A stretch of DNA of 58,971 bases from JACPFN01 sp964406135 (GCA_964406135.1 CAYOQO010000007.1:1-58971), one strand, 5' to 3'; counted from the stretch's first letter, positions 16,518 through 24,816 are shown. Made by a program: numbers and translations. Notes: generated by a model from the letters alone, not told the origin.

Positions 16518-16958
16518 TTAAATTAAAAAACCAAAGGTACATCCAGTTTCATTTATAAAATGATTGATAGCATTCTGTAATTGTTGCCATATTGAATCAG
16601 AAGCTATATGCTTTGCGTTTTTTAAATTTTCTAAAACAACACCAACATCGGAAAAGGGAAACTGATCATGCAACAATTGTAGATAATTTTTTATACAAAA
16701 GTACACCATTTCATCATTGTAAGTTATCAATTTAGGGTTTTTGTTTATTTTAAGATCTTGCATCGTTTTATTAACCCCATCCATCCAAGCAGGATCCCAC
16801 GTAACTGGATTTTCACGCCAATCTTGATTATCTTTAAAAAAACGCAACCCTCCAAGTAACATCCCAATATTATTTTCATTCCTTTTTTCATAACATAAAG
16901 ATAAAAAAATTCTCATAGCGTTAAATGTTTGAAAAAATGAAAGATTTTTACGTGCCAT
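16518..16958 (-). CDS. immunity-like protein (F-x-x-F-x-A-M / D-P-x-W family)
   Basis: The 146-residue soluble protein starts N-L-S-F-F-Q-T-F-N-A-M-R-I-F-L, then has G-M-L-L-G-G-L and W-R-E-N-P-V-T-W-D-P-A-W-M-D. These blocks recur in the next gene and in a fragment near 15.6 kb. The pattern (repeated A-M-x-x-F-L, L-L-G, D-P-x-x-W) is one I associate with small proteins beside toxins, but no family name is certain. It lies downstream of the toxin-37-type locus on the same strand. Confidence 0.55.
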   Translation of the reverse strand: MARKNLSFFQTFNAMRIFLSLCYEKRNENNIGMLLGGLRFFKDNQDWRENPVTWDPAWMDGVNKTMQDLKINKNPKLITYNDEMVYFCIKNYLQLLHDQFPFSDVGVVLENLKNAKHIASDSIWQQLQNAINHFINETGCTFGFLI

Positions 16959-16994
16959 TAAATTTTTTTTGGTAAAAATTTTAGCCCTGTTACT

Positions 16995-17582
16995 TTATTT
17001 AACTTCAAACTCTGGAAAATATTTTTTCTTTAATTCTTTAGCTTGCTCAATCCATTGCTTCAAATTGTTTTTGGGTATAATTGTTATTACAACTGGTTTA
17101 TAATTTTTCATAAATTGTTTGTAGGTTATAAAATCAGGATGAGTTTTTTTAGTTTCGTAATGAAATGGATAAAATGGCGTAATTTCAAAAATTACATTGC
17201 CTTCTTTATCATTGTATAACCATCCATCAAAATAGAGGGGTATTTGTTTATGCCCATTTCCAAAAAAATAAAATTCATTAGTTGCTTTAGTTCCTCGAAT
17301 TCCTTTAAGATATTTATTCCATTCAATACCAGGATCCCCAATAATTGATTTATCAAGAACCATTTCATTATTTAATAATTTTTGAATAAATTTATAAGTT
17401 GATAAAAAAGAACAAAAACTAGAAAAATGTTCATACCCAAACCGTATGTTTATATTTTTTTCTTCATCAATATAATAAATATCAATATTTGAGCAGAATT
17501 TGCATTCATCATCGTAAATACATTCAGGATGAATTTGCAAATACTCTGTTTTCAATATTTTAAATTTTGTTAAATCTATCAC
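16995..17582 (-). CDS. unrecognised protein in toxin/immunity cluster, candidate immunity protein
   Basis: The 195-residue soluble protein has no signal peptide. It has a C-x-x-D-E-C-K-F-C cysteine group near the N-terminus (about residues 21-29), aromatic-rich strands (G-Y-E-H-F-S-S-F-C, Y-F-F-G-N-G-H-K) and a helical end (W-I-E-Q-A-K-E-L-K-K). It starts 5 bases after the upstream immunity paralogue, so it shares that transcript. Immunity is inferred from location only. Confidence 0.5.
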   Translation of the reverse strand: MIDLTKFKILKTEYLQIHPECIYDDECKFCSNIDIYYIDEEKNINIRFGYEHFSSFCSFLSTYKFIQKLLNNEMVLDKSIIGDPGIEWNKYLKGIRGTKATNEFYFFGNGHKQIPLYFDGWLYNDKEGNVIFEITPFYPFHYETKKTHPDFITYKQFMKNYKPVVITIIPKNNLKQWIEQAKELKKKYFPEFEVK

Positions 17583-17587
17583 TTTAT

Positions 17588-17893
17588 TTATATAAATTTA
17601 CTCTGACTTTTTTTCAAAATTTGTTTTTCCCATGATTTAATTGCAGCTTTATTGTTTTCTGTAATTAAAGGTTGTAACTGCTGCATATTAATTTTATACC
17701 GGTATAGCAAAGCTATAAGATGTTTCATATCATCATAACTTAATTCTTTATCTACCAAATCTAGATATAATTCATCATGGGCAGCTTCAAATTTTTCAAT
17801 ACATGAAATACTTGCAATCCATGCAAAAAACATCTCTTCATCCAATTTGGAAAAATATTGAATTCGCTTGCATGTAATATAATTTTGATTCAT
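17588..17893 (-). CDS. immunity paralogue 2 of the toxin-37-type locus
   Basis: The 101-residue cytosolic protein is similar to the gene immediately upstream: both have F-F-x-W-I-x-x-I/V-x-C-I, an acidic D-L-x-D middle, L-x-x-L-x-Y-R-x-x-I/M and N-N/H-K near the end. It lies 32 bases after its paralogue. Tandem, diverged immunity genes are common where a toxin tip has been replaced and the old immunity gene kept. Confidence 0.6.
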   Translation of the reverse strand: MNQNYITCKRIQYFSKLDEEMFFAWIASISCIEKFEAAHDELYLDLVDKELSYDDMKHLIALLYRYKINMQQLQPLITENNKAAIKSWEKQILKKSQSKFI

Positions 17894-17925
17894 TTTTTTA
17901 AACCATTTTAAATAACGTCTATTGT

Positions 17926-18252
17926 TTAGTTAAATTTAATTTTTTTAAAAATTTTTTTATGCCAAAATGCCATTTTATTATCATAAAACCATTTTTTATT
18001 ATGATCAGTCAAAAAACGAGCAAGCTGAGTCATCTCAATATCAAATCTATAAAAAAGACCCATTAAATTATCAAGATCATGATCATGTATATCATCTGCT
18101 GCAATATACAAATTAATTTGATCAGATTGTATTAAACTTTTATCAATACAATCAACTTTACTAATCCATTGAAAAAAAATATCTTTTTCTAATGAAGAAT
18201 TAAACTTTACTTTACAAATCAATACATTTTCAGCTTTATTTATTTTTTTCAT
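17926..18252 (-). CDS. probable immunity protein of the toxin-37-type toxin (paralogue 1)
   Basis: The 108-residue protein lacks a signal peptide. Its ATG overlaps the toxin stop by 4 bases, so it is translationally coupled to the toxin, the strongest positional evidence for a cognate immunity gene here. It shares F-F-Q-W-I-S-K-V-D-C-I and L-M-G-L-F-Y-R-F-D-I-E-M with the next gene. No published family is recognised with certainty. Confidence 0.65.
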   Translation of the reverse strand: MKKINKAENVLICKVKFNSSLEKDIFFQWISKVDCIDKSLIQSDQINLYIAADDIHDHDLDNLMGLFYRFDIEMTQLARFLTDHNKKWFYDNKMAFWHKKIFKKIKFN

Positions 18253-20285
18253 TTTTGACCTCTTATTTTTCCACCTGGAACAATATTCTCATAATCACCA
18301 TTTGGTTTTTGTACATCCCAATGTGGTCCACCGTGTCCATTTGGTCCCGATGGAATCCAAATATTACCTTTTGAATCAGGCCATCCATAACCTCGACGAT
18401 GACGAACTTTTTTGCCATCCCAATTTTTTGGAGGCATAAAGCCATCCTTTTCTGTAGGTTTTCCTGGAGCTTGTGCACCATTATTTTTATCTAAACCATC
18501 TTTTGAGCCTTGATCAGACCCAGAATTATCAGTTTTATTTTTTTCTTTTGGTTGTTTCTCTTTTTTAAGCTCTTCCTTGGCATTAATGCCAAAAATTTTA
18601 TGCAATATTTTTTTATCTTGTTCTGTTAACTGACCTAAATCCTCTACAAGCGTTGCTTTATAATGGTTAGTTGGACCAAATGATCCTGTTTCTTGTGTGA
18701 ACTTAATTATTTTTCCATCAAAAAAAGCAATTTTATCAGTACCTTTCAACATGCTTTCAAGAGTCGGTGGAGTATGTTTTCCACTATTAGTCGGGATAGA
18801 GGTTGCTGTATCAAGTGCTCGTTGCAAAGAGCCATGTCCATACATTAATGCAGGATCAACGGGTGCTAAAGGCACTCCTTTTCCATCATTCCATCCTGTA
18901 CATACACCATTTTTAAAAACAAGATCATTTGCTACTCGAGCAGCTTGAATATTTTTTGACTGTTTTTCTAAATTCTCAAATTGTTTTTTTGCTTCAAGGT
19001 ATTTTTCATATTCCTCTTTAGTCATATTTGTAGTATCTGGTGATACCATAAAAGGAACGGGTTTTTTTAATCCTGGAATAACAACCGTTGCAACAAATCC
19101 AACAACTATCCCTCCTACAAGAACAGGATTTGATAAAGTAATTGTAACTGCTGCAACTGATCCAGCTTGAGTCATTGCAGCAGCTTCTACAACTCCTACC
19201 ATTTGAGCCAACATTGCAAAAGCAGCTGCCATAATTTGTTTTTCTGAAAGATTTTTTTTGTTTCTTGGATCTTTAAGATCAAATGGATTCATTTGAAAAT
19301 TATTTTCATTAAACCCTGATGATACACAAGCTGAATTATAACTTTGATTTTGATAATGATTTTGATGCAATATTGCATTATTTTGACTTAATCTAAAGCT
19401 TTCTGGAATAAATACTCTATGGCCTGATACTTTTTTTACAATTGCAAAATATTCTTTATTCTTTTCGAAAAACTCTCGCGTTGGAATAAATATTTTTACG
19501 CCATCATCTTCTTGAGTATCTTGTTTTAGCTCTTGATCTGATGCTTGAAATTCTTGTTTTAAGTCAACCGTATGATCATTAATTTTGATTTCAGAACTCT
19601 TTGTTTCATCATCTACAAATTTTGATTTTTGTAATTCAACTCGAACACCTTCTGATTGAATATCTGGCAACCTATCAATTGAAGTAAAACAAATTGTTGA
19701 CGGTATTTCTTTTTTTTCAGTTTCTATTTTTACTTGAACATTTGTTGCAACAAAACAAACATTTGCTTGAGCTGTTTTCGTTTGCTGAATCTGTTCAAAT
19801 TCGATCTGTTCTAACCGAATTTTTTCTGACCGCCGACGCGCAACAGCATCAGCTTCATCAGTATCTTTAACCCATTGCTCATCAGCTTCTTTTTGCTTAC
19901 GCTGTTCTTCTTTGCGATAAAAATCATCTCTTCTGCTTTCATACTCTTCATCATCTTTTTCTTTGGTAGAAGAACTTGATCCGCAAGAAAATCGTTCACT
20001 TTTTTGTTGGGTTTTTGTTTCTGTTTTGGTATCGGCACAACTATCAACAGTGAACGTTTTTGAATGGCTATCACTATTTGATGAATTCCTTGATGACGAT
20101 CTTTCAAAGGACCTTGATGATTGCCTTGAAGGTGAATCATCAAATGATAACGATGAAGAATCATTTGAATTTTTTGAGGCACTTCTTGATCTTGTTATGT
20201 TAATCGACGAACTATGAATAACTTGAAATGATAAAAGTAAAAATAATGCACCAGCAAATCGCTGTGTACGCAAAGGTATGTTCAT
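18249..20285 (-). CDS. exported polymorphic toxin with toxin-37-like C-terminal domain
   Basis: The 678-residue product has a signal peptide (RFAGALFLLLSFQVIHSS), a Ser/Arg-rich region (about 30-75), a charged helical region (105-165), a hydrophobic Ala/Val segment (about 350-405), and a linker leading to a basic tip. The tip (about 620-678) has R-H-R-R-G-Y-G-W-P-D, then N-I-W-I-P-S-G-P, H-G-G-P-H-W-D-V and P-G-G-K-I-R. That set is the hallmark of the toxin 37 family (Ntox37), predicted RNases found at toxin C-termini; assignment is from memory of the motif. Its stop overlaps the immunity gene by 4 bases. Confidence 0.78.
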   Translation of the reverse strand: MNIPLRTQRFAGALFLLLSFQVIHSSSINITRSRSASKNSNDSSSLSFDDSPSRQSSRSFERSSSRNSSNSDSHSKTFTVDSCADTKTETKTQQKSERFSCGSSSSTKEKDDEEYESRRDDFYRKEEQRKQKEADEQWVKDTDEADAVARRRSEKIRLEQIEFEQIQQTKTAQANVCFVATNVQVKIETEKKEIPSTICFTSIDRLPDIQSEGVRVELQKSKFVDDETKSSEIKINDHTVDLKQEFQASDQELKQDTQEDDGVKIFIPTREFFEKNKEYFAIVKKVSGHRVFIPESFRLSQNNAILHQNHYQNQSYNSACVSSGFNENNFQMNPFDLKDPRNKKNLSEKQIMAAAFAMLAQMVGVVEAAAMTQAGSVAAVTITLSNPVLVGGIVVGFVATVVIPGLKKPVPFMVSPDTTNMTKEEYEKYLEAKKQFENLEKQSKNIQAARVANDLVFKNGVCTGWNDGKGVPLAPVDPALMYGHGSLQRALDTATSIPTNSGKHTPPTLESMLKGTDKIAFFDGKIIKFTQETGSFGPTNHYKATLVEDLGQLTEQDKKILHKIFGINAKEELKKEKQPKEKNKTDNSGSDQGSKDGLDKNNGAQAPGKPTEKDGFMPPKNWDGKKVRHRRGYGWPDSKGNIWIPSGPNGHGGPHWDVQKPNGDYENIVPGGKIRGQK

Positions 20286-20359
20286 AATGAAACTCTTGGA
20301 TAAATAAGGTTTTAAATCAGTATGGTTTTTAAAATTTAAACTGCTTCATGTATCATTGC

Positions 20360-20396
20360 AGGATATTTTACACATTTTTGATACGCAAAATATCCT
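20360..20396. terminator. 10-bp hairpin
   Basis: Arms at 20360-20369 and 20387-20396 (AGGATATTTT and its complement) pair around a 17-nt loop. It lies just after the stop of the 56-aa exported protein gene on the minus strand and upstream of the toxin gene. It lacks a T-run, so termination is only possible. Confidence 0.35.
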
Positions 20397-20410
20397 ACAA
20401 TCAAAAAGCT

Positions 20411-20581
20411 TTATCGCTTTACTGGATTTTCCAATCGTAAAACAGATGCATCTGGAAACACCAAGGATTTTTTTCCTTTGGGTGTTGGAGGAGTGGTTGG
20501 ACATGATGGTCGCGTTGATTGCACTGCTACAAATTCAGCTGAAATGCTGATCAATGATAAAAACAAAAACAATTTTTTCAT
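20411..20581 (-). CDS. tiny exported proline-rich peptide (56 aa)
   Basis: This short frame begins M-K-K-L-F-L-F-L-S-L-I-S-I-S-A, a clean signal peptide, and continues with C-P-T-T-P-P-T-P-K-G-K-K-S and a short charged end (L-R-L-E-N-P-V-K-R). GAG lies about seven bases before ATG 20581. The mature peptide would be about 35 residues, basic and Pro/Thr-rich, with one Cys. The opposite-strand frame here (20356-20550) has no such logic. Function unknown. Confidence 0.55.
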   Translation of the reverse strand: MKKLFLFLSLISISAEFVAVQSTRPSCPTTPPTPKGKKSLVFPDASVLRLENPVKR

Positions 20582-20763
20582 GATGATCTCTATTGCTCTT
20601 GATGATGGTTGATAAAAGTTTTAAATCGCTCAAGAATAACGATGAAACTTTTGCTTGCATCACTAACATCTACTTTTTTGAAATATGATTATGTTTTTTG
20701 AAAACTTTGTACAAAGTTAGATCAACTATAACGATTTTCATAGAAGAAAACAATTCAAATTTA

Positions 20764-20772
20764 TGGTATACT
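20764..20772 (+). promoter_or_regulatory. extended -10 promoter (TGGTATACT)
   Basis: TGGTATACT fits a TGn extended -10 with hexamer TATACT at 20767-20772. It lies 38 bases upstream of the preferred ATG of the exported GNAT gene. No clear -35 box precedes it. The same 9-mer precedes two other + strand genes in this window. Confidence 0.55.
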
Positions 20773-20810
20773 TTTTCACAATTTTTATACAACATCACCA
20801 AAAGGCTTTT

Positions 20811-21767
20811 ATGCAAACAAAATTTCATTTTTTAGTATTTTTTTACGCCATATTTTTTTCAGGCACCTTACAATCATTGGCCAAATATGAAATTGAGCAT
20901 CTTGATATATCAAATCAAAATTATGTTGATCAAGTAGTCAAATTAATCGCCACATCACCGATTCAAGCAACCATGCGACCGAATATTTCAGACGTTTTAA
21001 AGTGGATTGAGAATTCTAAAACATATTGCATTATTATTGCTGTCAATAAACAAAAAGTCATTGAAGGCGTTTTGATTTATTTTACTTCAAAAAATGCTGA
21101 TCTTTGGATTCGCACGTTAACGTTATCAAAAAACCATCACAACAAAAAAATCGCAGCAAGTTTGCTTGAATATCTTGAATCAATACCCAATATTTCAAGC
21201 ATCTCCATCAATGTTACACAAAATAGTTTTAATTTTTTAAAACTATTACAAAAATTAGACTACGCAAAAACTCAAGAATTTTTAAACATGCACTTAGATG
21301 TGCGCAATACAACCTTAAGCAATACGACAAGACCTTACATCATTCGACACGTTGATCAAAATAATGTCCAAGAGGTAACTGAATTTGCACAACTTTTTAA
21401 CAAAAATGAAGTTGGTGTTGAATATACCTATGAAACTATGCTTGAATTCATGACCAAATATCCAACCTATAAATTTTTAGCAGCATTTGATAATCATAAT
21501 TTTGTTTGCGGTGGTATCATTTATCAAATCTTATCTGAATCCTGGAAAAGATTTGCAACCGCAGTTCATCCCAATTTTCGACGCCACGGAATTGCAACAG
21601 CCCTTATGAATCATCTACAAAACCTTGCCCTGCAGGCAGGTATTTTTGAGCTCAAATTGGCCGTAGCGCCAACCAATTGTGCAGCACAAAAATGCTTTCA
21701 AAAAGCTGGCTACAGTTTCACACAGCCAACATTTCAAATGGTGAAAAACCTGGCTGTAAAAAATTAG
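20811..21767 (+). CDS. exported protein with two GNAT acetyltransferase domains
   Basis: AAAGG six bases before ATG 20811 fixes the start; the product is 318 residues. It has a signal peptide (FLVFFYAIFFSGTLQSLA). Two GNAT folds follow. The first (about 30-165) is degenerate, with H-H-N-K-K-I-A-A-S-L-L in place of the acetyl-CoA loop. The second (about 180-310) has V-H-P-N-F-R-R-H-G-I-A-T-A-L and A-P-T-N-C-A-A-Q-K-C-F-Q-K-A-G-Y, the usual motif A/B. GNATs move an acetyl group from acetyl-CoA to an amine. Export implies a target outside the cytosol, perhaps in a host. TGGTATACT just upstream is the probable promoter. Confidence 0.8.
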   Translation: MQTKFHFLVFFYAIFFSGTLQSLAKYEIEHLDISNQNYVDQVVKLIATSPIQATMRPNISDVLKWIENSKTYCIIIAVNKQKVIEGVLIYFTSKNADLWIRTLTLSKNHHNKKIAASLLEYLESIPNISSISINVTQNSFNFLKLLQKLDYAKTQEFLNMHLDVRNTTLSNTTRPYIIRHVDQNNVQEVTEFAQLFNKNEVGVEYTYETMLEFMTKYPTYKFLAAFDNHNFVCGGIIYQILSESWKRFATAVHPNFRRHGIATALMNHLQNLALQAGIFELKLAVAPTNCAAQKCFQKAGYSFTQPTFQMVKNLAVKN

Positions 21768-21784
21768 GGCTCACAACTCGTTTC

Positions 21785-21793
21785 TGGTATACT
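21785..21793 (+). promoter_or_regulatory. extended -10 promoter (TGGTATACT)
   Basis: The same 9-mer as at 20764, with hexamer TATACT at 21788-21793, 38 bases before the peroxiredoxin ATG at 21832. The spacing to the start codon is the same as for the GNAT gene. Confidence 0.55.
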
Positions 21794-21831
21794 AAAAAGG
21801 ACTACTTAATCCCTTTTTTATGGAGATTTTT

Positions 21832-22371
21832 ATGAACAAAAAATCATTCTTTTCCTTAATTATATGCGCACTAGCTCTCAGCAGCTTTATGCAAACAAAA
21901 ACAACCAGTTTAATTGGTCAAAAAGCACCTGGTTTTACCGCAAAAGCATTGTTTCCTGATGGATCAGTCAAAGATTTTAAGCTTTCTGACTATGCTGGCA
22001 AAAAAGTAGTTTTATATTTTTACCCTGCTGACAATACTCCAGGATGCTCAAAACAGGCTCAAAGCTTTCGCGATGGCATTGCCAAGCTTGAAGCAGAAGG
22101 AATCACACTTGTTGGCATCAGCTGCGACTCAATTGAAGCACATAAAAGATTTCAAAAGAAATTCAATTTGCCCTACATTTTAGTAAGCGACTCTCGACTC
22201 CATCGCACAATTGGCAAAAAATTTCCTGGCACCATTTCCTTTGGTTTTTATAAACGCAAAACATTTTTAATCAACGAACAAGGCATTGTGTTTAAAAAAT
22301 TTGATAAAATAAAAATTGAAACTCAAATTGATGATATTTTAAAAGCTTTTGCAGAAAATAATCAAAAATAA
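21832..22371 (+). CDS. exported peroxiredoxin (Bcp/AhpC-TSA family)
   Basis: GGAG precedes ATG 21832; the product is 179 residues. A signal peptide (FFSLIICALALSSFMQ) leads into a thioredoxin-fold peroxidase: P-A-D-N-T-P-G-C-S-K-Q places the peroxidatic Cys at about 72, and a second Cys in G-I-S-C-D-S (about 97) might act in resolution. The family reduces H2O2 and organic peroxides using thioredoxin-like partners. Export is unusual and points to defence outside the cytosol against host oxidants. A strong terminator follows. Confidence 0.9.
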   Translation: MNKKSFFSLIICALALSSFMQTKTTSLIGQKAPGFTAKALFPDGSVKDFKLSDYAGKKVVLYFYPADNTPGCSKQAQSFRDGIAKLEAEGITLVGISCDSIEAHKRFQKKFNLPYILVSDSRLHRTIGKKFPGTISFGFYKRKTFLINEQGIVFKKFDKIKIETQIDDILKAFAENNQK

Positions 22372-22391
22372 ATAAAATTTCTTGATTTTTA

Positions 22392-22420
22392 AAACCCACT
22401 TTTAAAGAAGTGGGTTTTTT
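22392..22420 (+). terminator. Rho-independent terminator
   Basis: A 10-bp stem (AAACCCACTT with its complement), 6-nt loop and T-run form a canonical terminator 20 bases after the peroxiredoxin stop. Confidence 0.9.
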
Positions 22421-22462
22421 GTTACGCTTGAACAGACAACCTTTATAAAATATTGGATACCT

Positions 22463-23482
22463 GTGAATTTAAAAAAAATTAATGATATCAAGCAAGATCT
22501 TTTAACAAAACTTCATGCTGTTAAAACTGAAGCTGAACTTGAACAGTTTCGTTTACAGTTTTTAACACGCCAAGGCATCATTGCAGAACTGTTTGAAACA
22601 TTAAAAACTGCAACTCCAGAACTTAAGCGCGAAGTCGGGCCACATTTAAATGACTTAAAATATGGACTTCAAGAACAGTTCAATCTCAAAAAAGAACAAT
22701 TATTTGCAGAAAAAATTCAAACTGAACAAAACAAAAAACAAAATTTTGATGTAACCCTTACCAAGCCAAGACTTCAAGGCAGTCTGCATCCTTACACCCA
22801 CATCATTGAACAGATTGAAAGCATTTTTACTTCCATGGGCTATCAAGTGGTTGATGGGCCTGAACTTGAAACAGATTTTTTTAACTTCACAGGACTCAAC
22901 ATTCCTCACAATCATCCAGCACGTGAAGAATCTGATACCTTCTGGATTGATCAGCAGCATTTACTTCGAACTCAAACATCAACCGTCCAACTTAAAACAA
23001 TGCTTTCGCAAAAACCTCCAATTGCCATGATTGCTCATGGTCGCACTATGCGTAATGAAGCAACTGATGCTTCACATGATTTCATGTTTATGCAAATTGA
23101 AGGAATGTTTATTGCCAAAGATGTTTCAATTGCAAATTTACTTGCAACACTTCAAACATTTTTAACACAATTTTTTGGTAAAGATATTAAACTTCGTGTT
23201 CGTCCTGGATATTTTCCATTTGTAGAACCAGGCCTTGAAATTGACGCATCATGTCCATTTTGCAAATCAGGATGTTCAACTTGTAAAAAAAGCGGCTGGA
23301 TTGAACTTTTGGGAGCTGGACTCATTCATCCCAATGTTTTAAAACATGGAGGCATTGATCCAAAAGAATTTAGTGGTTTTGCCTTTGGCGCAGGACTCAC
23401 ACGTTTGGCAATGCTGAAATATAACATTCCAGACATTCGATATTTGCACAGCAGCAACTTAAAATTTTTAGAACAGTTTTAA
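22463..23482 (+). CDS. pheS: phenylalanine-tRNA ligase alpha subunit
   Basis: The 339-residue product starts at a GTG. It has the helical N-terminal arm and a class II catalytic core: L-H-P-Y-T-H, V-D-G-P-E-L-E, N-I-P-H-N-H-P-A-R, Q-I-E-G-M-F and the C-terminal G-A-G-L-T-R-L motif 3. A Cys cluster C-P-F-C-K-S-G-C-S-T-C lies in the catalytic domain. The enzyme charges tRNA-Phe. Normally pheT follows; here it does not (galU follows after 16 bases), so the beta subunit must lie elsewhere. Confidence 0.95.
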   Translation: MNLKKINDIKQDLLTKLHAVKTEAELEQFRLQFLTRQGIIAELFETLKTATPELKREVGPHLNDLKYGLQEQFNLKKEQLFAEKIQTEQNKKQNFDVTLTKPRLQGSLHPYTHIIEQIESIFTSMGYQVVDGPELETDFFNFTGLNIPHNHPAREESDTFWIDQQHLLRTQTSTVQLKTMLSQKPPIAMIAHGRTMRNEATDASHDFMFMQIEGMFIAKDVSIANLLATLQTFLTQFFGKDIKLRVRPGYFPFVEPGLEIDASCPFCKSGCSTCKKSGWIELLGAGLIHPNVLKHGGIDPKEFSGFAFGAGLTRLAMLKYNIPDIRYLHSSNLKFLEQF

Positions 23483-23498
23483 AAGAAGTTTATACACC

Positions 23499-24329
23499 AT
23501 GATCAAAGTTACCAAACTGATCATCCCTGCAGCAGGCATTGGCAGTCGTTTTTTGCCCATCACCAAATCAATACCCAAAGAAATGCTGCCATTATCAAAT
23601 AAACCTGCAATTGAGTACATCGTGCAAGAAGGTGTTGACGCTGGGATTGATAACATGCTCATCATTTTGTCACCTGACAAAAATATTATTATCGATTATT
23701 TCTCCTACAATCATCACTTGGAACAAGTACTGGCAGAACAAAATAAAAGTTATTATCTTTCAGAACTTAATAATCTAATTGCAAAAACAAAATTTCAATA
23801 TTTTATTCAAAATAAACCAAAAGGTGTTGCAAACGCACTCCTTCATGCACAACCTGCAATTCAAACTGATGAATATTTTGCTTTATGCTACCCAGATGAC
23901 ATTATTTTTGGCAAAAATCCTGAAATTGGCAACTTGATCAAAATGGCACAAGAACATAAAGCTATGATCATTGGTGTGATGGAAGTACCACTTGAAAAAA
24001 TTTCTGCCTACGGTGTAATTGCACCAAAAAAACAGATTGATGATAATCTTTTTGAAATTGATTATTTTGTTGAAAAACCAAAAATGCAAGAAGCTCCATC
24101 TAATTTAGCAGGCATTGGCCGATTTATTTTACACAGCGATCTGTTTTCTTTTATTCCTCAAACAATGCCCAACAAAGATGGTGAAATTTTATTACCCGAT
24201 ACTATCAGCTTAATGATTTCAAAGGGGTATAAAGTTTTGGCATACAAAATTCAAGGACAACGTTTTGATACGGGAACTCCGGCCGGCTGGCTTGATTTTG
24301 TTATAAAAAACAGTCAAGAAAAACTTTAA
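23499..24329 (+). CDS. galU: UTP-glucose-1-phosphate uridylyltransferase
   Basis: The 276-residue product has the nucleotidyltransferase signature A-A-G-I-G-S-R-F-L-P-I-T-K-S-I-P-K-E-M-L, then P-K-G-V-A-N-A-L, Y-P-D-D-I-I-F-G, F-V-E-K-P and R-F-D-T-G-T-P-A-G-W. Length and motifs match GalU. It makes UDP-glucose from UTP and glucose-1-phosphate, for sugar nucleotide and envelope polysaccharide synthesis. It follows pheS by 16 bases, so the two may share a transcript. Confidence 0.93.
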   Translation: MIKVTKLIIPAAGIGSRFLPITKSIPKEMLPLSNKPAIEYIVQEGVDAGIDNMLIILSPDKNIIIDYFSYNHHLEQVLAEQNKSYYLSELNNLIAKTKFQYFIQNKPKGVANALLHAQPAIQTDEYFALCYPDDIIFGKNPEIGNLIKMAQEHKAMIIGVMEVPLEKISAYGVIAPKKQIDDNLFEIDYFVEKPKMQEAPSNLAGIGRFILHSDLFSFIPQTMPNKDGEILLPDTISLMISKGYKVLAYKIQGQRFDTGTPAGWLDFVIKNSQEKL

Positions 24330-24412
24330 TTTATTCTTAAACCTTGAAATCAAACTGCAACATTTAGTAATATTCCTTTAAGAATTTGATGTGCAAATTC
24401 AAGGGGGAATGG

Positions 24413-24697
24413 ATGAAAAAGATATTATTTTTGTTAATCTGCATGATCACCACTGCAATTATACAAACTTGCCCAAGCTGTATTGGTAACGATCATCAAC
24501 GAAAATTACGTCGTCAAGCTGCAGATGTTCAAAATTGTCCATGTGACTGTCAAAAGCAATATCATACAACTCCGACAGATAATGATAAAAAAGGTGGTCA
24601 TTGGTGTAGACGATGCAATCATCGATTTTTACCCTATGATCCACTGTTAAAAACAAAAAATCCAAAATTTTTAACTCCTGAGACTTCAAATTTTTAA
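24413..24697 (+). CDS. small exported cysteine-rich protein
   Basis: AGGGGG seven bases before ATG 24413 sets the start, nine codons inside the longer frame; the product is 94 residues. After a signal peptide (MKKILFLLICMITTAIIQ) come C-P-S-C, C-P-C-D-C and W-C-R-R-C, that is, paired cysteines typical of zinc or disulfide knots, plus several His. The rest is polar. No family recognised. It stands alone between galU and brnQ. Confidence 0.7.
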   Translation: MKKILFLLICMITTAIIQTCPSCIGNDHQRKLRRQAADVQNCPCDCQKQYHTTPTDNDKKGGHWCRRCNHRFLPYDPLLKTKNPKFLTPETSNF

Positions 24698-24788
24698 TCT
24701 TTTCAATTAAAAATTCATTTTAAAAGTGTTTCGCACTGATTATATAAATATCCAATGATATACAAAATGCTCTTAAAAAGCGCTAAAT

Positions 24789-24816
24789 TTGATAATTATG
24801 AAAATTTACGTATCAT
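24789..24816 (+). promoter_or_regulatory. -35/-10 promoter upstream of brnQ
   Basis: TTGATA (24789-24794) and TATCAT (24811-24816) are separated by 16 bases and lie about 40 bases before ATG 24857. The match to the housekeeping consensus is moderate. Confidence 0.4.

Noticed and set aside
20356..20550. 64-aa + strand frame upstream of the GNAT gene
   Set aside because: No ribosome site or family; the minus strand here encodes a clean signal peptide.
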